Assembly: GCA_030142905.1 (NCBI GenBank)
Contig: JASJOG010000086.1
Span: forward strand, 806,001 to 870,000
Direction: 5' to 3'
Source of the DNA: Heliopora coerulea
Taxonomy: Eukaryota > Cnidaria > Anthozoa > Scleralcyonacea > Helioporidae
DNA length: 64,000 nucleotides
Position 1 is the stretch's first letter. The number at the start of each line of letters is the position of its first letter. The position numbers were made by a program, and so were the translations under genes. The notes beneath the pieces were generated by a model, which worked only from the letters and a program-made list of their open reading frames with translations, did no database searches and had not been told where the DNA came from. Below are positions 9,924 to 20,284 of this stretch, one piece after another.

Positions 9924-11475
9924 CTTAGCTGAATATGGATAATTGTTAAATATAATTGCTTTATGATTTGTTTTATTATGTGGCCCATTCAACTTAGGTA
10001 AAAAAACTTGCCTTACCTTAAAAGCAAATGGTTTGTATGGTTTGAGCACAAATGTTATAAACATTAGTCTTCATGGAAAAGAAATATCTAAGTATTAAAA
10101 AAATGGCTTGGTGTATATATAGAGTGTGTGTAGACTTGCTGGGGATATCCATTCCTACACAATTAGGTCACAATCCAGCAACAATTTGAAGTTCATTAAC
10201 ATCCTGCTAAACTCAAAGAAGAGTAGTGCATCTAGATCTTTGGGAATTATAGTATGAAAATGCAGAACTCTTTAAGATGTAGCACTGAGAAAGCATATTT
10301 CATGAGAACATTTAATATTTTTAATTCTGTTTTGTTAGTTCTTCACTTTGGAAGATTCTTTGATACATGATTTTTTTTTAATTTAGCATTTTCCTTCCCT
10401 GTTATAAATCCTGCCACAAATGATCACAAAGAGAAAGGCTAAAAATATGCTTTGTATATGGTGCCTGAAAAGGTTATTCAAAAGTGGCTGGTATTTTTTT
10501 CTTACAAAAATCTTTTATGACATTTTCCAGAATACAACACTTGCAAAAGTGAATGGGATGTTAGACCAATGGAAAAGAAAATATAGTGCTAAATATTCTT
10601 GTTGCCAGACTGTAGAAAATTCCTGTATAAATGAACACTAAAGGGCTGCTTACACATGTGATTTTGTGCCTTGCAATTGACATCTTAGAGTATCTGTTTA
10701 ACTGATCAGAGCATTGAGGACAAACTGCAGCAAATCATAAGTGGATATCTTGCCACATAGACTGTCATGAGTATACATCAATTACATGCACCAAGATGAT
10801 AATCATAACATACAAAATTGTACATGTTAATACCCCTTAAAACAATCTCATTGAAATTGATGGAAATGAAGTTTCATTTGTATTTCCTTAACTTGGCTTA
10901 TCTAATTATAAACTTGAAGTATTGAGCAAGGTAGGAGCTAATACCACAATAATTTTGATAAGTGTTTAACAGAAGTATTCAGTTCAAACTAAAATCAGTT
11001 TTGAGTAAAAAATGTGGAAGTCAAATAGAATATAGGCATTATACTATTAATTTAGCTCATAAAATTTTGAAACAATTACATGTGCCTATCACGAATTCTT
11101 GAAAAAAATCTTAGTTATTTTATAAAACAAATACAAAATAGCTTTCATGCCTATTTACTGTGATAGAAACATGAAAACACTTGGCCTCGTGTTTCCGCTA
11201 AGCATTTTTCCAGTTGAAATAACATCATTCATGTTTCTATATTTGTAAAAAATTAATTATAATAAATAAAATATGAGCTGCTTGCTTTTGAAACCCATAG
11301 TAAGCCAAGAATGAAACAAATGTGGTGACCTGAGATCCAAGCTAGTCAAAGACACAGACATGGCTAGGTTTGGAAACAATTTAAGTGATACTCCAAATCC
11401 CTTTCCTTATGGTGGGATGACTTTGCCAATTCAAGGAAGGCTGTTACTCCCTCTCCCACCTAAACTTGTTCTCAT

Positions 11476-11872
11476 AGGGGCCGTTTACATGAGAGTGGTA
11501 CAGTCTGACTGACAAAACTTGAGATTGCTTCCTATACAAATCCTTGTCTTAGTTTACACAAGACCCATTCCAAAAATAAGCTCAAACCAATCTCTCTCGT
11601 TTTGAGTACTAGACCAACACAAACGAGTTCAGACTGGTTCACACTTAAATTGGTATGAAATTTTCCTCATGAAAATGTGAGATTTCTCCATATCAACCAT
11701 TGCTATGGCAACCAATAAGATAAAACATTGGTGGAAATGAAAACTTGAAATGTGATTTGAAATATTTGCAACAACATGGCTTTAGCTTTATTCAGATGTC
11801 ATGTAAACACTACAGTTAATTTTCACTTTGGTAACAGTCTGAATTAGTACTGGTCTCATGTGATCACTCCCT
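11476..11872. mobile_element. Possible MITE with degenerate terminal inverted repeats
   Basis: AGGGG...TTACATGAGAGTGGTAC at 11476-11501 and the inverse of AGGGAGTGATCACATGAGACCAGTAC near 11847-11872 share a core (ACATGAGA, GTAC, then CAGTCTG/CAGACTG inward). Similarity is partial and no duplication is clear, so this is tentative. Confidence 0.4.
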
Positions 11873-12407
11873 TAATATTTCATCAAATCTAGTTGGTCAT
11901 ACTTACTGGAGGTGGGAGTTCTAAGCCTCCCATAACCCCATCATCTTGCCATTGTTTAACCCTTTCCTGTGCAAGAGGTCTGCCCTTGACAAGTAAAATT
12001 TTCTGGCATTAGCCAGACTAAAATACCAAAGTGGGACATGGACCTGAAAGAGTTAAGACAAGGCAGGGGGTTTTTTTTTGTTTTTTGTTTGTATTTTTTA
12101 CTTGTAACAGTAATGGGGATAAATAATGACAAAAGACTAAAGGTAGAATGAAATAGCAGTATCAAGTCTTTAAACATTTGAGAAAAAGGCGTTCTTTCAA
12201 AAAGGAAGTCGCCTAAACGTTTGAAAACTCGCCTATAGTCAAACTATACAGCGTGGTTTCACCAAGGTAACCTCTTTTGAAATCACCTATATAATGTCTT
12301 TATATATATCACCTATATAATGTCTAGCCATTCTTAAGGATCAGTGGTATCTAGTTTAAAATTTCATCGTAATTTCAGAGCACTAAAAAGCTTACTAAGA
12401 CACTTAC

Positions 12408-13017
12408 CAGGAAAGCAGTGTAACCAACCCCACGTGAAATGCTGTCTTGGACGATGAAATTCTAATTCGTTGACTAATTTTCTGAAGCAAAGGAAATAGT
12501 CGTCGTCGAGACGAAGAAGATACTTAAAATCGTAATGATCACGGGCCCATTTGATCATCCAAAGGTATCTTCTTGCAAAGTTTTGCCCGGGAGGTGATTT
12601 AGCATATATTAGATCGCCATGAATGCGGCTTTCGTTTCTAAGTCTCCTTTGGACTTCAACGGGAAGCGGATTCCCTTTCAAATCTTGTCTGTTTGTGAAG
12701 AACCGGCATAAAACCTTCTCGTTACTCTTACACTCTGTCAGCCAGGTTTCGCGAATGGCGTTTCTTCTGTCCAGGTATTTAGCAGCGCTATATATTCCAA
12801 CAAACAATAAAAGCGGCTCGACGCCATTCTTCACAGTCACAGATCTCGTCAAGTTTTTCGACGGTTTGGTGGATGATTGAGAATTATTAGTAAAAATACC
12901 TGAAAGCATCTTCCCAGTGTGATTCTCATAACTGAACCAAAACACTAACAGAGTGCTAGAAATCAAGACACAAAGCAGCAGCGATCGCTTGAACAGAGTG
13001 ATACGTACGAAGGCCAT
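12408..13017 (-). CDS. GT31 family (beta-1,3-galactosyltransferase-like) glycosyltransferase, exon 1 with start codon
   Basis: This exon encodes residues 1-203 plus the first base of codon 204. The ATG at 13017 begins a type II membrane layout: a short cytosolic start, a hydrophobic anchor at about residues 12-29, then a lumenal stem with N-glycosylation sequons (residues 32, 44, 55, 128). The GT31 signatures are RRNAIRETW (84-92) and a DxD-type metal/UDP-sugar site, RLDDDYF, with Asp 171-173. The exon ends in CFPG at a good donor (CTG/GTAAGTG, 12408/12407) in phase 1; exon 2 is 5780-6240. Expected role: Golgi or ER transfer of a hexose from a UDP-sugar onto glycoproteins or glycolipids; donor and acceptor cannot be read from the sequence. 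The open frame continues 13 codons past the donor, which would only matter if the intron were retained. No TATA box is obvious upstream; an AATATGGCGGC motif lies about 60 bp above the ATG. Confidence 0.85.
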
Positions 13018-13075
13018 TGTCCTAGTCCAGCTGGCATATTAAGCGTTGACAGGGGGGGAATTCGACCAAAATGTG

Positions 13076-13086
13076 AATATGGCGGC
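13076..13086 (+). promoter_or_regulatory. YY1-like motif upstream of the GT31 gene
   Basis: AATATGGCGGC fits the AANATGGCGGC YY1 consensus exactly and lies 59-69 bp upstream of the start codon, a position where YY1 sites often mark initiation regions in animals. Its orientation is opposite to the gene. Motif match only. Confidence 0.35.
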
Positions 13087-13739
13087 AACGTGTGACACAG
13101 GTCTAATTTCAGTCACCATATATTTACTCCTATAATAACGAATAACCTCAATTTAATCACTTCGATGATTTTAGGAGTTGCTAGAAAAGGTTAACGACAT
13201 TGTTTCGTGAAACATTTCCATGTCGTTTTGTCTTCATCGCCTTTTATTTCAGAGCTTAAACTACAGCTTGTGTCGTATCCTTTTCTTCCGTTCCTTAACG
13301 TCGCATGTGCCCGGCTGCGATGACTCTTTTCAGGAATACTTTTCATTACTCGCACGATATGATTTAAATAACTTTTGGGTCTTTTCTGGCGCCAAACTAC
13401 TGTCGTGTTTTGCATCTGTGTTTCCCGTGAAAAACTAATATTTGAAGCCACTGAACTGAATTAGTTCACTGTTTGAAACCTGTTGTCTCGCTGAAACAGT
13501 CAACAACTTGTTCGACTGAAGTGTGGAAAGCGAACAGGGCGCAGGAAAAGGAAGGAGATACTAAAAATTTGACTGAAGCACCTTCCCTCTGAACGACAGC
13601 TTCTCCTTAGGCTTCCTAAGGCATAAAATTCGCAGTGAAGGCATGACAAAATTTTGATCTTACGTTTCCTTTAGAGCACTGCAATATTTTCAGTGACAAT
13701 GGTGTTTACGTAATACCTATGCCTATTATAATATATACA
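13087..13739. other. Upstream intergenic DNA, nothing assignable
   Basis: This interval holds the presumed 5' flank of the GT31 gene. No other coding region, RNA or repeat is clear. Confidence 0.5.
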
Positions 13740-13952
<213 letters not shown>

Positions 13953-13989
13953 ATCATAAAAACTTTATTAAAAAAGAAGAAAAATCTAC

Positions 13990-14022
13990 AACTTACGTTT
14001 CGGGGACCGGCCCCTTCTTCAG
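13990..14022 (-). ncRNA. Hammerhead ribozyme-like core in left arm of PLE-A
   Basis: Mirror copy of the plus-strand core at 15960-15992: CTGAAGA (14022-14016), a GGGG/CCCC stem with a CCGGT loop, GAAAC (14001-13997), a GTAA loop and a GTT triplet. PLE terminal repeats are known to encode such motifs. An extra base follows CTGAAGA and stem I pairing is poor, so activity is uncertain. Confidence 0.55.
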
Positions 14023-14087
14023 CAGCTCACAGTTAAAGAATAGAGTCCTTATATACCTTATCGTTCTTCCTTAAATTTACATAAATT

Positions 14088-14645
14088 TCAAACTTCCATT
14101 ACATTCAATCCCAGAGGAGTATAACATTGTAATTTTTCAATCCAAAAACCTTCCCTTGCTGTTGGATCCCTAACATCGGTAACATCAATTATTTTAACCG
14201 ATAAATCTTTCATACCTATATGCTCATTATCAAAAAAATGTGCATACAGGTGTTCCCCACAAATTCCCCTTTGTCCCCTTTCATATCGTCTCAATGAGCT
14301 CTTATGGTTATTGAACCTTAGCCTAAATGGTGTTATTGTGCTCCCCACATATTGTTTGCTACATCTCTTGCATGTTATTAAATATACCACTCCTTGAGAG
14401 TCACAATCAAAGGAATGATTGATATGAAAAGACCGCTTCTCAACATTACCCATAAAGGTCGATCCAGTTTCAACAAATTTACAAACTTTACATCTGGCCT
14501 TTCCACAGCAAAACATTCCCTTGGACCCCTCCTCCATAGGCTGCATTTTAGCCCTCACCAAAATATCCTTCAAATTCTTCGCTCTCCTAAAGCTTAACCT
14601 CGGAGCAATTGGCAAAAGCTTTTTAAGTACAGGTACCGATTCAAC
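14088..14645 (-). pseudogene. PLE-A GIY-YIG endonuclease end, inverted partial copy
   Basis: The minus strand repeats the last roughly 185 codons of the PLE-A polyprotein (from VESVPVLKK to the stop), including a zinc-binding-like CCGKARCKVC segment, GVVYLI (the GIY part), KQYVGST (the YIG part), a downstream Arg and the FWIEKL Glu. It lacks the reverse transcriptase. The frame stays open across the junction into spacer DNA to about 14747, but those extra residues are unrelated junction translation. It is a terminal-repeat copy, not an independent gene. Confidence 0.8.
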
Positions 14646-14684
14646 AAAAACTCTTCCATCAAATTCAAATTCAAATTCAATTTT

Positions 14685-15894
14685 TAGGCAAAAATTGGGA
14701 ACGGCAATAGGTACAAAGTTTGCCCCGGCTTTTGCAAATATTTTCATGGGGAATTTTGAAAATTCGTTCTTGGAGACTTGTAGTTATAGACCGTGGGTAT
14801 GGTGGCGATTTTTGGATGATATATTTATGATATGGCTTCATGGCAAGGAGAGATTGGATGAATTTTTGTTGGCTTTGAATTCATGTCATGAATCTATCAA
14901 ATTTACGTGGGAGATTGGTAATGGGAAAATATCTTTTTTAGATGTTATGATTGATTTTAATGGTGGAATTTTCAGTACTGATGTGTATCATAAACCGACG
15001 GATACACATCAGTACTTGAATTTTAAATCGTGCCATCCTCAGCATGTTAAAAAAGCTATTCCATATGGTCAGGCGCTGAGATTGAAAAGAATTTGCGATT
15101 CAGAAGATGTTTTCAAAAGTAGGGAGAAAGAATTAAAAGGTTTTTTGTGGAAAAGGGGTTATGAGAGGGGTTTTGTTGATAAGCAGATCGGTAGAGTGAA
15201 CGGTCTTGATCGAGAAGTCTTGCTTAAAGGGACGGGAAAGAGAAATTCAGATAGGTCTGATAGATTGGTTTTGACTTTTGACTTTCACCCTGCACTTCAG
15301 GTAGTGCATAATATTCTTCGAGAATTGCAAATTTTGGTTGAATCGGTACCTGTACTTAAAAAGCTTTTGCCAATTGCTCCGAGGTTAAGCTTTAGGAGAG
15401 CGAAGAATTTGAAGGATATTTTGGTGAGGGCTAAAATGCAGCCTATGGAGGAGGGGTCCAAGGGAATGTTTTGCTGTGGAAAGGCCAGATGTAAAGTTTG
15501 TAAATTTGTTGAAACTGGATCGACCTTTATGGGTAATGTTGAGAAGCGGTCTTTTCATATCAATCATTCCTTTGATTGTGACTCTCAAGGAGTGGTATAT
15601 TTAATAACATGCAAGAGATGTAGCAAACAATATGTGGGGAGCACAATAACACCATTTAGGCTAAGGTTCAATAACCATAAGAGCTCATTGAGACGATATG
15701 AAAGGGGACAAAGGGGAATTTGTGGGGAACACCTGTATGCACATTTTTTTGATAATGAGCATATAGGTATGAAAGATTTATCGGTTAAAATAATTGATGT
15801 TACCGATGTTAGGGATCCAACAGCAAGGGAAGGTTTTTGGATTGAAAAATTACAATGTTATACTCCTCTGGGATTGAATGTAATGGAAGTTTGA
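14685..15894 (+). pseudogene. PLE-A reverse transcriptase (C-terminal part) plus GIY-YIG endonuclease, 5'-truncated
   Basis: The recognisable protein starts within the reverse transcriptase at GTAIGTKFAPAFANIFMG (motif B region) and keeps motif C as RFLDD (catalytic Asp pair at 14815-14820), so upstream motifs A and earlier are missing. A thumb/linker region follows, then the cysteine cluster CCGKARCKVC and the GIY-YIG nuclease (GVVYLI, QYVGST, Arg, FWIEKL) ending at 15894. In PLEs these domains make cDNA at a nicked target. Residues are well preserved and no stop or frameshift is seen from 14685 to the end, but without the front half of the RT this copy cannot act alone. The open frame extends upstream to 14521 only by running antisense through the inverted arm. 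Confidence 0.85.
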
Positions 15895-15959
15895 AATTTA
15901 TGTAAATTTAAGGAAGAACGATAAGGTATATAAGGACTCTATTCTTTAACTGTGAGCTG

Positions 15960-15992
15960 CTGAAGAAGGGGCCGGTCCCCGAAACGTAAGTT
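15960..15992 (+). ncRNA. Hammerhead ribozyme-like core in right arm of PLE-A
   Basis: CTGAAGA (15960-15966), one extra base, GGGG/CCCC stem, GAAAC (15981-15985), GTAA loop and GTT triplet (15990-15992), 66 bp after the stop codon of the PLE protein. This is the usual site of the PLE-encoded hammerhead. Stem I pairing is not convincing. Confidence 0.55.
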
Positions 15993-16072
15993 GTAGATTT
16001 TTCTTCTTTTTTAATAAAGTTTTTATGATGTTTATATGACGTTTAAACTTTATGTTGAGCGGGCTCGTGAAG

Positions 16073-16075
<3 letters not shown>

Positions 16076-16132
<57 letters not shown>
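16076..16132. repeat. (AT)n microsatellite
   Basis: Nearly pure AT dinucleotides over about 57 bp, between PLE-A and PLE-B, partner to the AT tract on the left of PLE-A. Confidence 0.95.
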
Positions 16133-16134
<2 letters not shown>

Positions 16135-16136
16135 TA

Positions 16137-16600
16137 AAAGTTGTGTTGACAACAAAAAGATATCAGTATGAATGAAAATCATAAAACCACTCAGTTTTGT
16201 CTTAATGACTTTTTATTTCACACAAACGTTTTCGCTATTGAATAATCATAAAAGTTCGATGAATAGATATGGTAAGGGTCAGAGGTATTTGTGGAGAACA
16301 TTTATATGCACAATTTTTTGAAGAAGGACATTTGGGATTAGAGGATTTGGAAGGTCAAATAATAGATATTACAGACAAGAGAGACTCTACGAAAAAGGAA
16401 AGTTTTTGGGCGGAAAAAATTAATAGTTTTGTCCCTTTGGGGTTCAATGTAAGAGACTTGTGACTTATGCAAATGAATTCTGTAAAGCTATATAAAGACT
16501 CCTGTTATCTTTTGTAAGCTGAGAAAAATCACCTTCTTCACATATAAAGTCACATGTGTTTTTATCACATATAAACACGACACGGTTATGATTTTCTTTT
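16137..16600 (+). mobile_element. Penelope-like element B fragment with inverted terminal piece
   Basis: From about 16241 the plus strand encodes the last part of a GIY-YIG domain (NNHKSS, then GICGEHLYAQFF, then FWAEKI, ending at the stop 16461-16463). It is related to but distinct from PLE-A. One indel near 16275-16285 shifts the frame between NRYGKG and RGICGEH. Just upstream (16180-16240) the minus strand reads GAAAACGTTTGTGTGAAAT, a PLE end, so here too a terminal piece lies inverted in front of a truncated copy. After the stop, 16464-16600 is 3' flank. Confidence 0.65.
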
Positions 16601-17943
16601 GTATTTTTCCTCATGAATTATTGAAGAATTTTAGAAATATATATATGGAATCGAAACCATGGGAAGCCAACAAGCATTTATGACAGTGAAAGGCCACAAA
16701 GACAACTTTCCGAACACCATACCATATAGACCGATTAAACTGGCAGAAAGTAACCTTAGCCTTGTTAGCGAGCCAATTTTGGAGAGAATCAACAACAAAA
16801 TAAGGTACTGTACCAAACTGAATCAGTGGAGAAACACTCAAACAGTTAACGATTGGTTTTGCCACTTACAAGACAAGCAATCTCTTCCTTTCCTAGTTTT
16901 TGATATAATTGACTTTTACCCGTCCATATCTGAACCATTGCTGTTAAAAGCCTTAGATTTCTCAAAGCAATTTGATACCATTTCCAGCCAAGAAAAAGAG
17001 ATCATTATGCACTCTCGAAAGTCGTTGTTTGACAAAAATGAGCCTTGGGCCAAGAAAGATAATGCTAACTTATTCGACGTGTCAATGGGCAGTTTCGACG
17101 GTGCAGAAGTTTGTGAACTAGTCGGCCTACTTGCTCTAAGTAAACTTAACGAAAAATGCGATAACAATAAGGTCATTGGTCTTTACCGGGACAATGGGCT
17201 AGCCGCTCTGCGACATGTAGGTCCGAGATCAGGGAACAGGATTCGCAAGATGTTTTGTGAAGTTTTCGCCAAACTTGGACTTAAGACAACAGCCCAAGCG
17301 AATTTGCACGTTGTTAACTTTTTAAATATCACCTTAAACTTAAAAAATGGCAAACATATGCCCTATAGAAAGCCAGACGACCCCCAATGCTATGTCAAAT
17401 CACAATCAAACCATCCTCCAGCAATTCTTAAACAATTACCAGCAGTGATTGGCAAGAGGGTTTCATCTTTATCATGCGACCTTGAAGAATTCAATAAGGC
17501 AGCCCCTATTTACGACAGTGCTCTGCGATCTAACGGTATTGCTAGTAGACTAGAATATTCTCATCCAGCTACATCATCAAAACATGCGAGACGTAACCGG
17601 AGTGGGAACATTTTACGGTTCAATCCGCCATATAGTATGAACGTCCGATCAAATGTAGGTAAACATTTCCTAGGCCTGCTTGATAAACACTTCCCTGAGA
17701 GCCACGTTTTAGAATCAGTCGTCAATAGGAATAACTGCAAAGTCAGCTACAGTTGTATGGATAATATGCAGACTGTAGTCAAACAACACAACGTCAGAGT
17801 ACTCAGGTCAGCCGACGTAAAAATAATAACACTCGGTGTGATTGCCGCAAGAAAGCACACTGTCCTCTAAACGGTGCTTGTCTAACATCGACCATCGTCT
17901 AGCAGGCCGCTGTCACTCCCAGGAATTGAATGCCGAGGATATA

Positions 17944-18406
17944 CAGTGGTTCCTCGATTATCCGTACCTCGGTTATCCGAACCTCGATTATCCGAACGCC
18001 ATATGAGTTCAGAAAAAAAAATTAACCGAACATGTTTCATTCATCCGAACGAAACCGCCATACTTGAACATGCAAATAATCAATTTAACATTACGTTTTG
18101 AAGTCGTTACGTTTTTTCGAAGAATTAAATTCAGTTGAAGTGATATACAGACACATTGATGATATACAGACACTGCGCAAAATGTTGTGTTTCGGTCGTG
18201 TGTTGCTGGTTCACGACCGTTTTCACGTCGGTATACACCTGTTACACAGACTTAACAGACCAATAACAGTCTGTATACCAAACATTTTGCACAGCGACAA
18301 TAAACTTAAGGTTTTGAGTAAAATTCGATTATCCGGTATTTTGGCTTATCCGAACGGTTTTTCAAATCGCCGTGTACAAGGTGTTCGGATAAACGAGGAA
18401 CTACTG
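17944..18406. mobile_element. pogo/Tigger-type MITE, 463 bp, TA target duplication
   Basis: The termini are CAGTGGTTCCTCGATTATCC (17944-17963) and the inverse CAGTAGTTCCTCGTTTATCC (ending 18406), flanked by TA on both sides (17942-17943, 18407-18408). CAGT ends, TA duplications and CTCGATTATCCGAA repeats are characteristic of pogo/Tigger MITEs. Removing the element with one TA rejoins the GIY-YIG frame of PLE-C exactly. The interior has an imperfect inverted repeat (TATACAGACACTGCGCAAAATG and its partner near 18265-18295). No transposase. Confidence 0.88.
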
Positions 18407-18542
18407 TACATAGGAATGACGAAACACGATTCCAAAACACGATACCGAAACCATAATCTTTAGTTTAATAACAGGAGAGTATTCCGTAGCTCGATGTTGT
18501 CGAAGTTCGTCTGGGAATTGAAAGAGTCCAACACAGAATTTA

Positions 18543-18839
18543 AAAAAAAAAAAGGTAAAGGTAAAGTGCTTTTATTTATACTGGATAACCCTATCAGCTG
18601 TCTGAGCTGGTCTCCCTAGAGGTCCAGTAAGGGCCTACCCTCATGGGTCCAGTGTTATGACAGGAGGAAACCGGAGAACCCGGAGAAAACCTGCGATGCT
18701 TGGTAGAGTCAAACTGGGCAACACTCTTCTCACATGTGACCGAGGCAACTTTTAATCAGATTACTGCACGCGGCCGGAATCGAACCCTTGTCACAGTGGT
18801 GAGAGACACGTGCACTACCACCGTGCCACCAGCACCCCC
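18543..18839 (-). mobile_element. tRNA-derived SINE
   Basis: Read on the minus strand, the 5' end (18839) begins GGGGGTGCTGG; an A-box-like GGTGGCACGGTGGTAGTGC (18830-18812) and a perfect B box GGTTCGATTCC (18786-18776) form a pol III promoter of tRNA type. A body with CCGGGTTCTCCGGTTTCCTCC follows, and the 3' end is a (TTTACC)n then poly-T-like tail at 18543-18568. It is inserted in the PLE-C reading frame: coding similarity breaks at about 18543 and resumes at 18840. No clear duplication. It is not a functional tRNA gene. Confidence 0.85.
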
Positions 18840-19040
18840 AATCGAGCAGGCAATTATTAAATATGCAAATGCATATAAAAGTAGTAGAAAGACCTGTAAC
18901 TTGTTCTTAGCTGAGAAAATCTGCGTTTTAAATGCAGGCAAGAACTCACTATTGAACAAAAGGTCTGAATTGCTAACTAAGTGTCGCAACGAGAACAAAT
19001 TTTATGCTTTTAATGTCAATCCTCCGTGACAACTTTTAGT

Positions 19041-19066
19041 CTGATGATCGCCTTTGAGCGTAAAAC
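19041..19066 (+). ncRNA. Hammerhead-like core remnant after PLE-C
   Basis: CTGATGA (19041-19047), a CGC/GCG stem, then TAAAAC in place of GAAAC, 12 bp after the PLE-C stop codon. The position is that of a PLE ribozyme; the changed core suggests it is dead. Confidence 0.35.
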
Positions 19067-19153
19067 TCGAGTTATTTTTATTGTAAATAGGTTTAAGTTT
19101 TATCAAGTTTTTATCACCGTGTTATAGTCTTTAAAAAAGTGCTTTGAAAGAGG

Positions 19154-19461
19154 AAAATCTCGAGTGTCTAGACATTCGATATTTTCCTCCTTCAAAAACT
19201 ATCAACTTAACAGCTAGTGTTCGAGTATAAATGCCATAATGTTCTATCAAGTGTACCCTTCATTTAATCGGCATTACCACCATTATATATACTGAGCTCG
19301 TGCCCATGCTCTCGGCATCCCAGCTGGATGGCTCAACGTTGCATTTTTCGTAACAGGTCCCGTTTGGGTCTTAAAAAATATCTAGACACTCGAGATTTTT
19401 CTCCTTCAAAAATTATCGACTGAACAGTTAGCGGTCGAGTGTAAATGCCATAATGTTCTAT
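19154..19461. repeat. Imperfect direct repeat, about 85 bp, in the 3' region of PLE-C
   Basis: 19154-19246 and 19379-19461 share TCTAGACA, then TTTTTCTCCTTCAAAAA, then CGAGTGTAAATGCCATAATG, ending at TGTTCTAT. They lie 225 bp apart after the PLE-C coding end and could be its duplicated terminal sequence. An AT-rich TATATATATATAA follows. Confidence 0.65.
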
Positions 19462-19469
19462 GTTATATA

Positions 19470-20204
19470 TATATAACGGTTGTTTAGGCTTAAGTATTAT
19501 GTAAATGTCGTTAGCTCTGAAGATGTACTGACGAATGGATTGTCTAGGAATGTAAGAGAAAGTACTCCTTGAAGTAACAAGTCAAACACAAGAGAGTTTG
19601 ACCGTTTGATAAACGCGGAGTGCCCAAATGTTTTTAAACTCTTTTGGAGGAGGGTGATCCAAGGTTCACACACTCACAAGTGCTTCGTGTGTCAATGAAA
19701 AACGTTTCATTGTTGATGAAAATCATTAAGTCGCATGGGCAGTAAACCAAATCTTGCTTTGAGATGCTTCAGGAGTTTATTTTGCAATCAACTGACTGGA
19801 AAATTATTAAGTTAATCCGATAAATATCACTCTTTGACGGTCACCTTTGGCAGATAAATTTTGATCACAGGTTCAGAATTTGTAAACGCTTTTGACCAAC
19901 TTTTTCTGCGAAAAAATGTTGGGTTTATACGGCAGCGTATCTAAGATATTTCGGTTGGGGGCCCTCTGTCAGACTTTCGTAAATATCGGGGGGGAAATAT
20001 TTGGTCAAGATGTGAGGGATGCGTCTCGCCATCCAGGCAGCCTATCACGAACGGTACAATAACGATTTTTTATTATTATCATTATTATTATTACAACTCG
20101 CATACCACCCAACTAAGGACAGTGGAAGGGGTCTCAGCCTGCTACGGGCTCCCTGCATCCCGCCAGGTAAGGCCGCAACAGACATTGCACATTTCAGGGA
20201 ACTT

Positions 20205-20235
<31 letters not shown>

Positions 20236-20284
20236 CCACATTTACTCGGTCTAACACCGGTTGCGCCTGACATCATGCTACGTC
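19470..20284. other. Unassigned DNA with (ATT)n tracts
   Basis: Apart from ATT/TTA microsatellites at about 20070-20092 and 20206-20235, no feature is supported. The 20100-20200 stretch (GGTCTCAGCCTGCTACGGGC) has the look of a dispersed repeat but I cannot name it. Confidence 0.5.

Larger units (their letters stand above)
6241..12407 (-). other. GT31 gene intron, about 6.2 kb, with MITE insertions
   Basis: GT at 12407 and AG at 6241-6242 (minus strand) bound the intron; phases on both sides agree, so no intermediate exon is needed. Content apart from separately listed repeats: low-complexity and AT-rich DNA, no convincing coding exon, and a T/G-rich run near 12066-12100. From 6300 to 7800, from 9932 to 11475 and from 11873 to 12400 I see nothing assignable. 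Confidence 0.7.
16623..19029 (+). pseudogene. Penelope-like element C reverse transcriptase/GIY-YIG polyprotein, interrupted by a MITE and a SINE
   Basis: A second PLE family. The open stretch 16659-17870 encodes the RT: a TVKGHKDNF start block, motif A FDIIDFYPSIS, motif B MGSFDGAEVCELVG, and motif C YRDNG, where family members have YRDDG (second Asp is Asn, codon 17193-17195). A frame change near 17820 leads into CDCRKKAHCPLNGACL, the cysteine-rich lead of the GIY-YIG domain. A TAG (about 17899) and a TGA (about 17927) follow, and then the domain is split by a 463-bp MITE. The same frame resumes with YIGMT and KTRYRNHN (18407 on), runs to SKFVWELKESNTEF, is split again by a SINE (18543-18839), and ends with NKRSELLTKCRNENKF and TGA at 19027-19029. 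Upstream of 16659 the frame reads on as GIET after a TAG near 16632, so the front is missing. Multiply dead copy. Confidence 0.85.

Noticed and set aside
10420..10641. Small plus-strand gene in the GT31 intron
   Set aside because: Short, AT-rich, no recognisable domain, no splice or start context; chance open frame.
14521..14684. N-terminal extension of the PLE-A plus-strand protein
   Set aside because: This part is antisense translation of the inverted GIY-YIG arm; real similarity starts at about 14685.
18756..18840. Functional tRNA gene
   Set aside because: A and B boxes are present, but the rest does not form a cloverleaf with a plausible anticodon arm and the unit continues into a SINE body.
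20045..20257. Asn-rich minus-strand protein
   Set aside because: Translation of ATT microsatellites with unassigned DNA between.
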